15,546 bases of DNA from Clostridiales bacterium. Its GTDB lineage: Bacteria > Bacillota > Clostridia > Oscillospirales > Oscillospiraceae. A program made the translations under genes and the position numbers. Every line of letters begins with the position of its first letter. The first letter of the stretch is position 1. This document shows positions 5,579 through 13,657 of this stretch, piece after piece. Location: the NCBI GenBank assembly GCA_021203685.1, contig JAJQAS010000056.1:1-15546 (forward strand). Direction: 5' to 3'. The notes under the pieces are model-generated. The model was given only the letters and a program-made list of their open reading frames with translations. It did no database searches and had not been told where the DNA came from.

Positions 5579-6508
5579 TTACACGAAGCTGACGTCCGAG
5601 GCTTTGGATGCGATTTTGTTGACGATGATGAGCAGGATGATGTTGACCGCCGTGTTAAACAGGCCCACAGCCGTGGAGTAGCTGTATTTGGCGTTTTCAA
5701 TACCTTGCTGGTACACATAGACGGCGATGACATCGCTGGTGGCCTTGTTCAGGTCGGTTTGCAGCAGCCAGACCTTCTCAAAGCCCACGTTCATCAGGTT
5801 ACCGGCGCTCATGATGAGCTGAAGGATGGCCATGGGGATCAGGGCGGGAACGTCGATGTTCAGGATGCGCTGGAACATGGATGCGCCGTCCACCTTGGCG
5901 GCCTCATAGAGGCTGGAGTCCACGCTGGAAAGAGTGGCCAGATAGATGATGGTGCCCCAGCCTGCCTCCTGCCAGATGCCGGTGGAGATGTAAATGGTAC
6001 GGAAGGCGCTGCTCATGGTCAAAAAGTCGATTTGGGTGCCCAAAATCAGGTTGATGAGGCCGCCGGAGGGGCTCAGGAAGATGCGGATCATACCGCAGAT
6101 GACCATGGTGGAAATGAAGTGGGGGGCGTACAGCACCGTCTGCACCACCCGCTTGAACTTGGCGAAGCGGAGCTGGTTGATGGCCAGGGACAGGATGATG
6201 GGCACCGGGAAGCTCCACAGCAGACTGTACAGGCTCAGCAGGATGGTGTTGCGGATCATCCGCACGCAGTTGGGGCTGCTGAAGAACCGCTGGAACCAGT
6301 ACAGGCCCACCCATTCGCTGCCCAGATAGCCTCTGCTGGCCTTGTAGTCCCGGAAGGCGATCTGGATGCCGTACATGGGGATGTATTTGTAGATGATGGT
6401 GATGATGACAGGGATCAGAAGCAGCAGGTAGAGCTGCCAGTTCGCTGCCAGCCGCTTGCTCAGCGGCAGCTGCTTTTTTGCAATTGCTGTTGCGGGTTTT
6501 GAACTCAC
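5579..6508 (-). CDS. Sugar ABC transporter permease 1 (CUT1, LplB type)
   Basis: The 309-residue protein opens with a basic cytoplasmic tail, then a membrane segment (26-42) followed by YIPMYGIQIAFRDYK, a hallmark of LplB-type permeases. Further hydrophobic segments lie near 88-110, 127-146, 222-240 and 275-298. The EAA loop YEAAKVDGASMFQRI is at 201-215. The start codon is GTG: AGGAG stands nine bases upstream in the right place, and the next in-frame ATG would remove conserved residues. It is the first gene of the minus-strand operon, with a leader of about 165 bases containing operator-like repeats and a terminator hairpin. No ATPase gene is in the operon. Confidence 0.93.
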   Translation of the reverse strand: MSSKPATAIAKKQLPLSKRLAANWQLYLLLLIPVIITIIYKYIPMYGIQIAFRDYKASRGYLGSEWVGLYWFQRFFSSPNCVRMIRNTILLSLYSLLWSFPVPIILSLAINQLRFAKFKRVVQTVLYAPHFISTMVICGMIRIFLSPSGGLINLILGTQIDFLTMSSAFRTIYISTGIWQEAGWGTIIYLATLSSVDSSLYEAAKVDGASMFQRILNIDVPALIPMAILQLIMSAGNLMNVGFEKVWLLQTDLNKATSDVIAVYVYQQGIENAKYSYSTAVGLFNTAVNIILLIIVNKIASKASDVSFV

Positions 6509-6588
6509 GTTGATTCACTCCTATCTTTCTATGCTGTCAGTCGGGAAATGAACTCAGCCCCCTTTCGCGTTGGCAGGCGCATCGTTAG

Positions 6589-6603
6589 AAATAACGTTTC
6601 ACG
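6589..6603. promoter_or_regulatory. Putative LacI-family operator O2
   Basis: AAATAACGTTTCACG is the exact reverse complement of 6651-6665, and the centres are 62 bp apart, close to six helical turns. The AACGTT core flanked by TCA resembles LacI/GalR operators. It lies inside the transporter leader, near +75. Confidence 0.6.
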
Positions 6604-6615
6604 CTTCATCCCCAT

Positions 6616-6645
6616 AAAAAGCAGCCGGTGGGCGACAAGGCTGCT
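6616..6645 (-). terminator. Intrinsic terminator in the transporter leader (attenuator candidate)
   Basis: On the minus strand AGCAGCC pairs with GGCTGCT around a 12-base loop and runs straight into TTTTT (6620-6616). It lies about 30-57 bases after the predicted start and well before the first permease, exactly between operators O1 and O2. It would lower read-through into the sugar operon unless bypassed. Confidence 0.55.
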
Positions 6646-6650
6646 CGAGT

Positions 6651-6669
6651 CGTGAAACGTTATTTTCAC
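6651..6669. promoter_or_regulatory. Putative LacI-family operator O1
   Basis: GTGAAACGTTATTTTCAC (6652-6669) has perfect outer arms GTGAAA/TTTCAC, and 6651-6665 is the exact inverse of O2. It begins a few bases after the predicted start of the transporter transcript, a classic position for repression by the divergently encoded LacI-family protein. Confidence 0.68.
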
Positions 6670-6679
6670 CTGTGGCTAA

Positions 6680-6709
6680 AGAATACACTTGTTCGCCCCG
6701 ATTTGTCAA
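6680..6709 (-). promoter_or_regulatory. Promoter candidate for the transporter operon
   Basis: On the minus strand TTGACA (6704-6709) is a perfect -35 box, followed after 18 bases by TATTCT (6680-6685), a 4 of 6 match for the -10 box. Operator O1 lies directly downstream. No better -10 is seen at 16-18 bases. Confidence 0.55.
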
Positions 6710-6825
6710 CTGCTTTTTGGAAAAATGCCCATTTTTTATGTATTGAACAAAACAAACCTATGCCTTTTGTGCAGTTTGACAGTACAACTTCTCCAAAATT
6801 ATTTCATGAAATTTCACGAAAGCTC

Positions 6826-6854
6826 TTTACAACGCCGGTCCTTTGCGTTATAAT
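6826..6854 (+). promoter_or_regulatory. Promoter of the LacI-family regulator gene
   Basis: TTTACA (6826-6831) and TATAAT (6849-6854) are 17 bases apart, a strong housekeeping promoter. The predicted start near 6861 gives a leader of about 80 bases. That leader contains an 8-bp perfect hairpin, AGAGGGCG (6873-6880) with CGCCCTCT (6889-6896). Confidence 0.8.
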
Positions 6855-6908
6855 ACCCTCAAACCGCACGCGAGAGGGCGGACCATAACGCCCTCTGTAC
6901 CCAATATA

Positions 6909-6924
6909 AATGAAATGTTTCACA
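6909..6924. promoter_or_regulatory. Possible operator O3 upstream of the regulator gene
   Basis: TGAAATGTTTCA (6911-6922) is a near-perfect palindrome sharing the TGAAA and GTTTCA halves with O1 and O2. It lies in the leader about 20 bases before the regulator's start codon, so it could serve autoregulation. Confidence 0.42.
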
Positions 6925-6942
6925 AGGAAAGAGAGGTAACGT

Positions 6943-7941
6943 ATGGCGAAGAAAAACGCCGCGCCCACCATGAAGGACGTGGCCCAGGAGGCGGGGGTCG
7001 CCCTGGGCACGGTCTCCAAGGTGGTCAACGGCATTCCCGTAGGCGCGGCCTACCAAAAGAAGGTGGAGGCCGCCATCAAAAAGCTGGATTACCGGGTGAA
7101 CAGCTACGCCAAGGGGCTCAAGAGCAACAAGACTATGACCATCGCCTTTTTGGTGCCGGACACCATCAACCCCTTTTTTGGGCGGCTGACCTACCACATC
7201 AACTGCACCCTGGCGGGGCGGGGGTACCGGATGCTGCTCTGCTGCACCAACGCCGACCCCCAGCTGGAGCAAACCTATGTGGATATGGCCTACCAGAACA
7301 AGGTGGACGGCATCATCATGCTCTCCTACAGCCAGAAGTTGCAGGTGCCCGAGGGGACGCCGCTGGTCACCATCGACCGGCACCTGGACCCCGCCATCCC
7401 CTGTGTCTCCAGCGACAACTTCGGCGGCGGACAGCTGGCGGTGCGCCGCCTGCTGGCGGGGGGCTGCAAAAAGTTGGCCTATATCAGCACCTCCTCCCCC
7501 TTCGCCAACGAGGTGAACAAGCGGGGAGACGGCTTCCTCTCCACCTGCACCGAGGCGGGCATCCCCTATGAAATGCTCCGGGTCTACGACGGCACCCCTT
7601 TCCAGGTGTTCACCGATTTCCTGGACCAACACACCCACCAGGGGAAGCTGGAGTTCGACGGCATCTTCTGCGTCACCGACGACCTGGCCCTCAAGCTTAT
7701 CTCCTACCTGCGCAGCCGGGGCATCCGTGTGCCGGAGGACGTGCAGCTCATCGGCTACGACGGCGTGGTGGATTTCTACACCAAAGATTATGTCTGCTCC
7801 ACCATCGTCCAGCCCATCGACAAGATCGCTGAGGCCAGCGTGGAGCTGATTTTGACGGAGGACTGGTCCAAGGCGCCGCCGCTGCTCTCCCTGCCTGTGA
7901 CTTACGCCGACGGCGGGACGACGGCTTCGCCGAGCCGTTAG
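6943..7941 (+). CDS. LacI-family transcriptional regulator
   Basis: The 332-residue protein has an N-terminal helix-turn-helix at 9-30 (MKDVAQEAGVALGTVSKVVNG), the LacI hinge region near 49-61, and a periplasmic-binding-like sensor domain starting at TIAFLVPDTINPFFGRLTY. It would bind palindromic operators as a dimer and release them when a sugar binds. The ATG is preceded by GAGAGG at six bases. It is transcribed divergently from the sugar transporter, which is the probable target; the operator-like repeats at 6589-6669 support this. The C-terminus is slightly extended (GGTTASPSR), and its TAG stop lies inside a heptamer repeat. Sugar specificity cannot be read from the sequence; a fructose-containing ligand is inferred from the GH32 gene. 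Confidence 0.93.
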   Translation: MAKKNAAPTMKDVAQEAGVALGTVSKVVNGIPVGAAYQKKVEAAIKKLDYRVNSYAKGLKSNKTMTIAFLVPDTINPFFGRLTYHINCTLAGRGYRMLLCCTNADPQLEQTYVDMAYQNKVDGIIMLSYSQKLQVPEGTPLVTIDRHLDPAIPCVSSDNFGGGQLAVRRLLAGGCKKLAYISTSSPFANEVNKRGDGFLSTCTEAGIPYEMLRVYDGTPFQVFTDFLDQHTHQGKLEFDGIFCVTDDLALKLISYLRSRGIRVPEDVQLIGYDGVVDFYTKDYVCSTIVQPIDKIAEASVELILTEDWSKAPPLLSLPVTYADGGTTASPSR

Positions 7942-7962
7942 CGGTTAGCTGATAGCTGTTAG
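7935..7962. repeat. Heptamer array, four units (minus sense CTAANNG)
   Basis: Four consecutive 7-base units of form CNNTTAG or close variants (CCGTTAG, CGGTTAG, CTGATAG, CTGTTAG). The first unit contains the TAG stop of the LacI-family gene. It is in inverted orientation to the array at 8070-8097, so the two could pair across about 107 bases. Confidence 0.8.
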
Positions 7963-8069
7963 CCAGGTGCCGCCAGTCCAAAGCGAGCGGCAAAAAAGAA
8001 AGGCAGGTGCGAAACCAGCCGTTCTAAAGCAAACGATAAGCGCAGAATTTATAACCAAAGACCACCAAT

Positions 8070-8097
8070 CTAACAGCTAATAGCTAAAAGCTAAGAG
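8070..8097. repeat. Heptamer array, four units of CTAANAG
   Basis: Four perfect tandem units of CTAANAG in which N is C, T, A and G in turn. A partial fifth unit runs into the ribosome binding site of the next gene. The 177-base gap that it shares with 7935-7962 shows no convincing promoter for the following operon. Confidence 0.88.
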
Positions 8098-8118
8098 CTA
8101 AAAAAAGGAGCGAACCCT

Positions 8119-8859
8119 ATGCCCAGCGAGTACCAGCAGTGGCTGCAACGGGACGTGCAGCCGGAAGAAAAACCTCAGATGACCGCCAGCGAAAAGCGAA
8201 AAAACTGGTGGCACTACTACAAGTGGTTCGTGGTGGTGGGCGTCCTGGTGGTGGGCACCGCCGTTTCCCTGATTTTGAACGCCTTCGGCGTGGGGACGGT
8301 CAAGCCCGATTATCAGGTCGCCTACGTGGGAAGCTCCGAGCTGCCCGACGACACGGTGGAGGAGCTGACCGCCGCCCTGGAGGCGCTGGGGGAGGACCTG
8401 AACGGCGACGGACAGGTGGTGGTCACCCTGAACCAGTATTGCAGCTCTGACGACGCAGAGGACGACACCGCCGCCATGCAGAAGTACGCATCGGAGGCGG
8501 GGCTGATGGCCGACATCAGCGACTGCGACAGCTACTTCTTCCTGCTGGAGGACCCGGAGACCTTCCAGACCAACTATCAGGTGCTGGCGGAGGAGGACGG
8601 CAGCTGCCCGGAGGAGACGGACTTCGACTGGGAGGACAAGGTGTACCTGTGGACGGACTGCCCGGTGCTGGACGGTCTGGAGCTGGGGAGCTACTCCGAG
8701 AGCCTGCTGGGAGAGACCCTCTCCGGGGAGAGCCGGGACCTGCTGGAAAACCTCTATTTCGGGCGGCGCTGTTTCTACGAGGAAAACAGCAACACCGTGG
8801 ACAACCAGGAGGGCTGCGAGGCCCTGTGGGAACTGCTGATACAGGGGGCGACAAGATGA
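8119..8859 (+). CDS. Conserved-type single-pass membrane protein, function unknown
   Basis: The 246-residue protein has a short basic cytoplasmic start (KRK at 26-28, then WWHYYKW) and one membrane segment at about 37-55. An acidic extracellular domain of about 190 residues with six cysteines (108, 136, 163, 181, 218, 233) follows. Residues 93-98 (DLNGDG) resemble the calcium-binding loop of EF-hand or dockerin motifs, but only one copy is present. GGAG lies eight bases before the ATG. Its TGA stop overlaps the next start as ATGA, so the two proteins are translationally coupled. I do not recognise a named family. A membrane-anchored partner of the lipoprotein encoded next is a reasonable guess, not a demonstrated role. 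Confidence 0.85.
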   Translation: MPSEYQQWLQRDVQPEEKPQMTASEKRKNWWHYYKWFVVVGVLVVGTAVSLILNAFGVGTVKPDYQVAYVGSSELPDDTVEELTAALEALGEDLNGDGQVVVTLNQYCSSDDAEDDTAAMQKYASEAGLMADISDCDSYFFLLEDPETFQTNYQVLAEEDGSCPEETDFDWEDKVYLWTDCPVLDGLELGSYSESLLGETLSGESRDLLENLYFGRRCFYEENSNTVDNQEGCEALWELLIQGATR

Positions 8860-9443
8860 AGCGTTGGGTTGCACTTTTCATGACACTGTCTCTGCTGCTG
8901 GCCCTGTGCGGGTGCAGCAAAAAGCCCACCGTCACAAACGATGGGGCAGAGTGGGATGAGGACTGGACGCTGGTGGGGGCCACCATCGGCGTGGAGGAGC
9001 CGGGCAACGGGTTGACGCTGTTGGACAACAAGGACGCCCTGGCGGTCTCCAACCTCTATTACGCCGCCTGGACGATTGGGGACAAGACCGAATACGTCAA
9101 CGAGGACGACGAGACGGTAGACCTCTACGACGCCCAGCTCTATGTGCTGTTGCAGGACTGCGACAGCGGCGAAAAGGCCGAGGCGGAGGTGGCGGAGTGG
9201 CAGGCCACGGAAGAGGAAAATTACACCGTCACAGAGACACAGACCGTCACCTGCGCGGGGCAGGACTTTACCGTGCTGATTTACGACGGCACCGGGGAGG
9301 ACAACCCCTACAGCTTCGGCGCGTCCGCCTTCGCCGTCTACGAGAACCACGCCATCAACGCGGAGCTGACCTGTCAGGAGGGATTCGAGGGGGACGCCCT
9401 CACCATTTTGACCGAATTTTTAGAGGGTTTCCACTACGCATAG
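8856..9443 (+). CDS. Small predicted lipoprotein, function unknown
   Basis: The 195-residue protein begins MKRW, then a hydrophobic stretch and a lipobox-like LCGC ending at Cys20, followed by a hydrophilic, acidic domain. It would be exported and lipid-anchored. I chose this ATG, which overlaps the upstream stop (ATGA) and has AGGGGG eight bases before it; a longer reading from 8649 would bury the signal peptide. The C-terminal part (AFAVYENHAINAELTC, then a helix with LTEFLEGFHYA) looks like a compact globular fold of the kind seen in small Firmicutes lipoproteins. No catalytic motif is visible. It is the second gene of the four-gene run. Confidence 0.83.
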   Translation: MKRWVALFMTLSLLLALCGCSKKPTVTNDGAEWDEDWTLVGATIGVEEPGNGLTLLDNKDALAVSNLYYAAWTIGDKTEYVNEDDETVDLYDAQLYVLLQDCDSGEKAEAEVAEWQATEEENYTVTETQTVTCAGQDFTVLIYDGTGEDNPYSFGASAFAVYENHAINAELTCQEGFEGDALTILTEFLEGFHYA

Positions 9444-9466
9444 TAATATAAGGGGAGATTTCAACA

Positions 9467-10267
9467 ATGGGTATGTTTTTTGCGGAGGACACGGTTCATT
9501 CCGACGGCGGCAGGCTCACCGGCTTTGACCGGTACCGGGAGGTGCTGGAGCGGGATTTCATCTCTTTTATGCTGTGCGGACTGGTCACGCTGGCGTTTTT
9601 TCTGCCCTTTGCCCTGGGGATGGCCTACGCCATCCTCTCCACCAGCGCGCTGGTGATGCTGGCCGCCTGCGTTTTCGGCGGGCTGTTCGCCGGGCCGGGG
9701 CTGTATGGGATGTATGACCTGCTGTTCCGCTCCCTGCGGGACGCGCCGGGGGAGTGGTGGAAAAACTACCGAAAGGCCCTGGCGGAAAACTGGAAGAGCG
9801 CCCTGCTGCCCGGCGTGGTGTTCTGCCTCTTTCTGGGGGTCGTGATTTTCGCGGGGCTGCTGATGTTCTGGTGGGCAGAGGCGCTGCCCAGCTGGGGCAC
9901 CATCGCGGTGTATGTGGTCAGTGTGCTCATCACCACTATGTTTTTTGCAGTCTATTGGCCCCAGCTGGTGATGTTTAAGCAAAGCAACTTTTTGCGTTTC
10001 AAAAACTGTATCCTGTTCTGCATCAAATATTTCTGGCACACCCTGGGGGTGTCCGCCATTGAAGTGGTGTACTGGGCGGCGATCGCGCTGTTCCTGCCCT
10101 GGTCGGTGCTGGTGCTGCCCATCATCGGCCTGTGGTTCGTGCTGTTTCTGGCCAACTTCCTGCTCTACGGCGACCTGAACCAGGCGTTCCGCATCGAGGA
10201 GGAGATCAAGGAACACTTCCCGGAGCAAGCCCCCTGCTACGACGATCCCTGGGAGGTGGAGGAATGA
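9467..10267 (+). CDS. Multi-pass membrane protein, DUF624/YesL-like
   Basis: The 266-residue protein has about six hydrophobic segments (roughly 32-54, 58-80, 112-136, 143-168, 181-206 and 207-233) with a cytoplasmic acidic C-terminal tail. The segment FAGPGLYGMYDLLFRSLRD (74-92) resembles the conserved GPALAGLY-plus-basic-loop pattern of DUF624/YesL proteins, which are of unknown function and often sit near carbohydrate genes in Firmicutes. AGGGGAG lies before the ATG, 23 bases after the lipoprotein stop, and the 3' end overlaps the next gene as ATGA. The family call rests on this pattern and topology only. Confidence 0.75.
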   Translation: MGMFFAEDTVHSDGGRLTGFDRYREVLERDFISFMLCGLVTLAFFLPFALGMAYAILSTSALVMLAACVFGGLFAGPGLYGMYDLLFRSLRDAPGEWWKNYRKALAENWKSALLPGVVFCLFLGVVIFAGLLMFWWAEALPSWGTIAVYVVSVLITTMFFAVYWPQLVMFKQSNFLRFKNCILFCIKYFWHTLGVSAIEVVYWAAIALFLPWSVLVLPIIGLWFVLFLANFLLYGDLNQAFRIEEEIKEHFPEQAPCYDDPWEVEE

Positions 10268-10776
10268 CCGAGCCGCTGGTGCGCAGCCACACGGACATCA
10301 CGCCGGAGCTGTTCCGGGAGGGCGCGAAAGCCCAGCTGAACCAAAAATACAACCGCATGGCGGCGAAGGTGGCGCTGGCGCTGCTGGCCGCGCTGGTCGT
10401 TCTGGCGGTGCTGATGGTGCAGCTCTCCGGCAGTCCCGCGTCCCTGGGGTTTGAAGTTGTGATTTTTGCCCTGGTGCTGGGCTGGATCCGCATCGCCCTT
10501 CCCCGGACGGAGTGCAAACGGGCCTATCGGGCCTTTGAGTCCCGCTGCGGCGGTTTCACGGGCCGGGAAATTTCCTTCTTCGAAGGCCACCTGCTGGTGG
10601 AGCCGGAGATGGGCGAGCCGCTTTCCATCCCTTACGCGGAGGTCGCCGGCGTCCACGAGACCCGCCGCACCCTGACCCTGACCTGCGCCGACGGTTCCAG
10701 AGTACTGCTGGACAAAGAAGGGTTCCAGCCGGGAGAGTTGGAAACAGTGCGGGAGCTGTTAAAAACGAGCGGTTAG
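10264..10776 (+). CDS. YcxB-like membrane protein, function unknown
   Basis: The 170-residue protein has a short N-terminal cytoplasmic part, two membrane segments (about 34-53 and 62-80), then a cytoplasmic beta-rich domain with ISFFEGHLLVEPE and LSIPYAEVAGVHETRRTLTL. This pattern is like the YcxB C-terminal domain found in many Firmicutes proteins of unknown role. The ATG overlaps the preceding stop by four bases with GGAGG just before. The TAG stop is inside a heptamer unit (10770-10776) like those at 7935-7962. It is the last gene before a strong terminator. Confidence 0.75.
   Translation: MTEPLVRSHTDITPELFREGAKAQLNQKYNRMAAKVALALLAALVVLAVLMVQLSGSPASLGFEVVIFALVLGWIRIALPRTECKRAYRAFESRCGGFTGREISFFEGHLLVEPEMGEPLSIPYAEVAGVHETRRTLTLTCADGSRVLLDKEGFQPGELETVRELLKTSG
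10770..10776. repeat. Single heptamer unit at a stop codon
   Basis: CGGTTAG, followed by CTG, is identical to the second unit of the array at 7935-7962 and supplies the TAG stop of the YcxB-like gene. A single unit alone would be weak; it is listed because of the other copies. Confidence 0.5.
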
Positions 10777-10806
10777 CTGCGGGCCGCAAACGAAAGACAA
10801 ACGAAG

Positions 10807-10852
10807 AGGACCCCCTCCACAGCCGTCATAAGACGGTGACGGAGGGGGTCCT
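10807..10852. terminator. Strong bidirectional terminator between convergent genes
   Basis: AGGACCCCCTCC (10807-10818) and GGAGGGGGTCCT (10841-10852) form a perfect 12-bp stem topped by an inner CCGTC/GACGG stem with an ATAA loop. T-rich tails follow on both strands. It lies between the plus-strand envelope operon and the minus-strand P-type ATPase and can serve both. Confidence 0.88.
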
Positions 10853-10887
10853 TCTGTATTGTCTAAGCGAAGCTTAACCGTGAACGG

Positions 10888-13413
<2,526 letters not shown>

Positions 13414-13427
13414 CTCCCGGTTCGCAG

Positions 13428-13455
13428 CTTTTAGCTATTAGCTCTTAGCTGTTAG
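13428..13455. repeat. Heptamer array, four units (minus sense CTAANAG)
   Basis: Four perfect tandem units of CTNTTAG (N is T, A, C, G), the reverse complement of CTAANAG. It lies in the 5' leader of the P-type ATPase gene, ending 14 bases before its ATG, and matches the array at 8070-8097 with the units in another order. Confidence 0.88.
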
Positions 13456-13499
13456 CACATGGTTTGTTTCTAACACCCGCTGGCTAACAAATCTCTTTT

Positions 13500-13508
13500 A
13501 TTATACCA
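13500..13508 (-). promoter_or_regulatory. Extended -10 promoter of the P-type ATPase gene
   Basis: On the minus strand TGGTATAAT is a perfect extended -10 box. A weak -35, TTCCCA, stands 17 bases upstream. The predicted start near 13492 gives a leader of about 80 bases that includes the heptamer array. Confidence 0.62.
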
Positions 13509-13613
13509 CAGAGAGTCCCGGCTGGGAACCTGAAAACCCGGCGGAACGTGGGACAAAAATCGGGGAGTGGGCAAGTTTTGGGTGAGCGAAGAGCATGGAA
13601 TGAGAGCGAAAAG

Positions 13614-13645
13614 CCCTCCGGCGCGGCGGAAGCCGCACCGGAGGG
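13614..13645 (-). terminator. Terminator of leuS
   Basis: CCCTCCGG (13614-13621) pairs with CCGGAGGG (13638-13645), and the stem continues inward to a GGAA tetraloop with a single mismatch. On the minus strand the tail reads CTTTTCG, 12 bases after the leuS stop. The T-tract is short. Confidence 0.75.
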
Positions 13646-13657
13646 GAGGGTATCAAA

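Noticed and set aside
3726..5681. 651-codon plus-strand frame opposite the binding protein and permease 2
   Set aside because: It spans two clear minus-strand genes, is rich in Gly, Val, Asp and His, and has no ribosome site or domain, so it is an antisense shadow.
6651..6669. CcpA catabolite-response (cre) site
   Set aside because: The sequence has TGAAA and TTTCA arms but the central CG is off-centre and does not fit the cre consensus. Its exact inverse repeat nearby fits a dedicated LacI-type operator better.
6509..6942. Riboswitch or T-box in the divergent control region
   Set aside because: I see no conserved riboswitch core or T-box motif. The pairing present is explained by operator-like repeats, one terminator and one short hairpin.
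7935..8101. CRISPR array or MITE with terminal repeats
   Set aside because: The units are seven bases with no spacers, so not CRISPR. The inverted arrays enclose about 107 bases without target-site duplications, and a third array stands alone elsewhere, so a bounded transposable element is not supported.
7942..8118. A promoter for the four-gene envelope operon around TATAAC at 8050
   Set aside because: No acceptable -35 lies 16-18 bases upstream. The operon may be read through from the regulator gene or use an unseen promoter, so none is annotated.
8649..8855. Longer N-terminus for the lipoprotein gene
   Set aside because: The extension would overlap the upstream gene by 200 bases and place the signal peptide internally. 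The ATG at 8856 has a ribosome site and an ATGA overlap.
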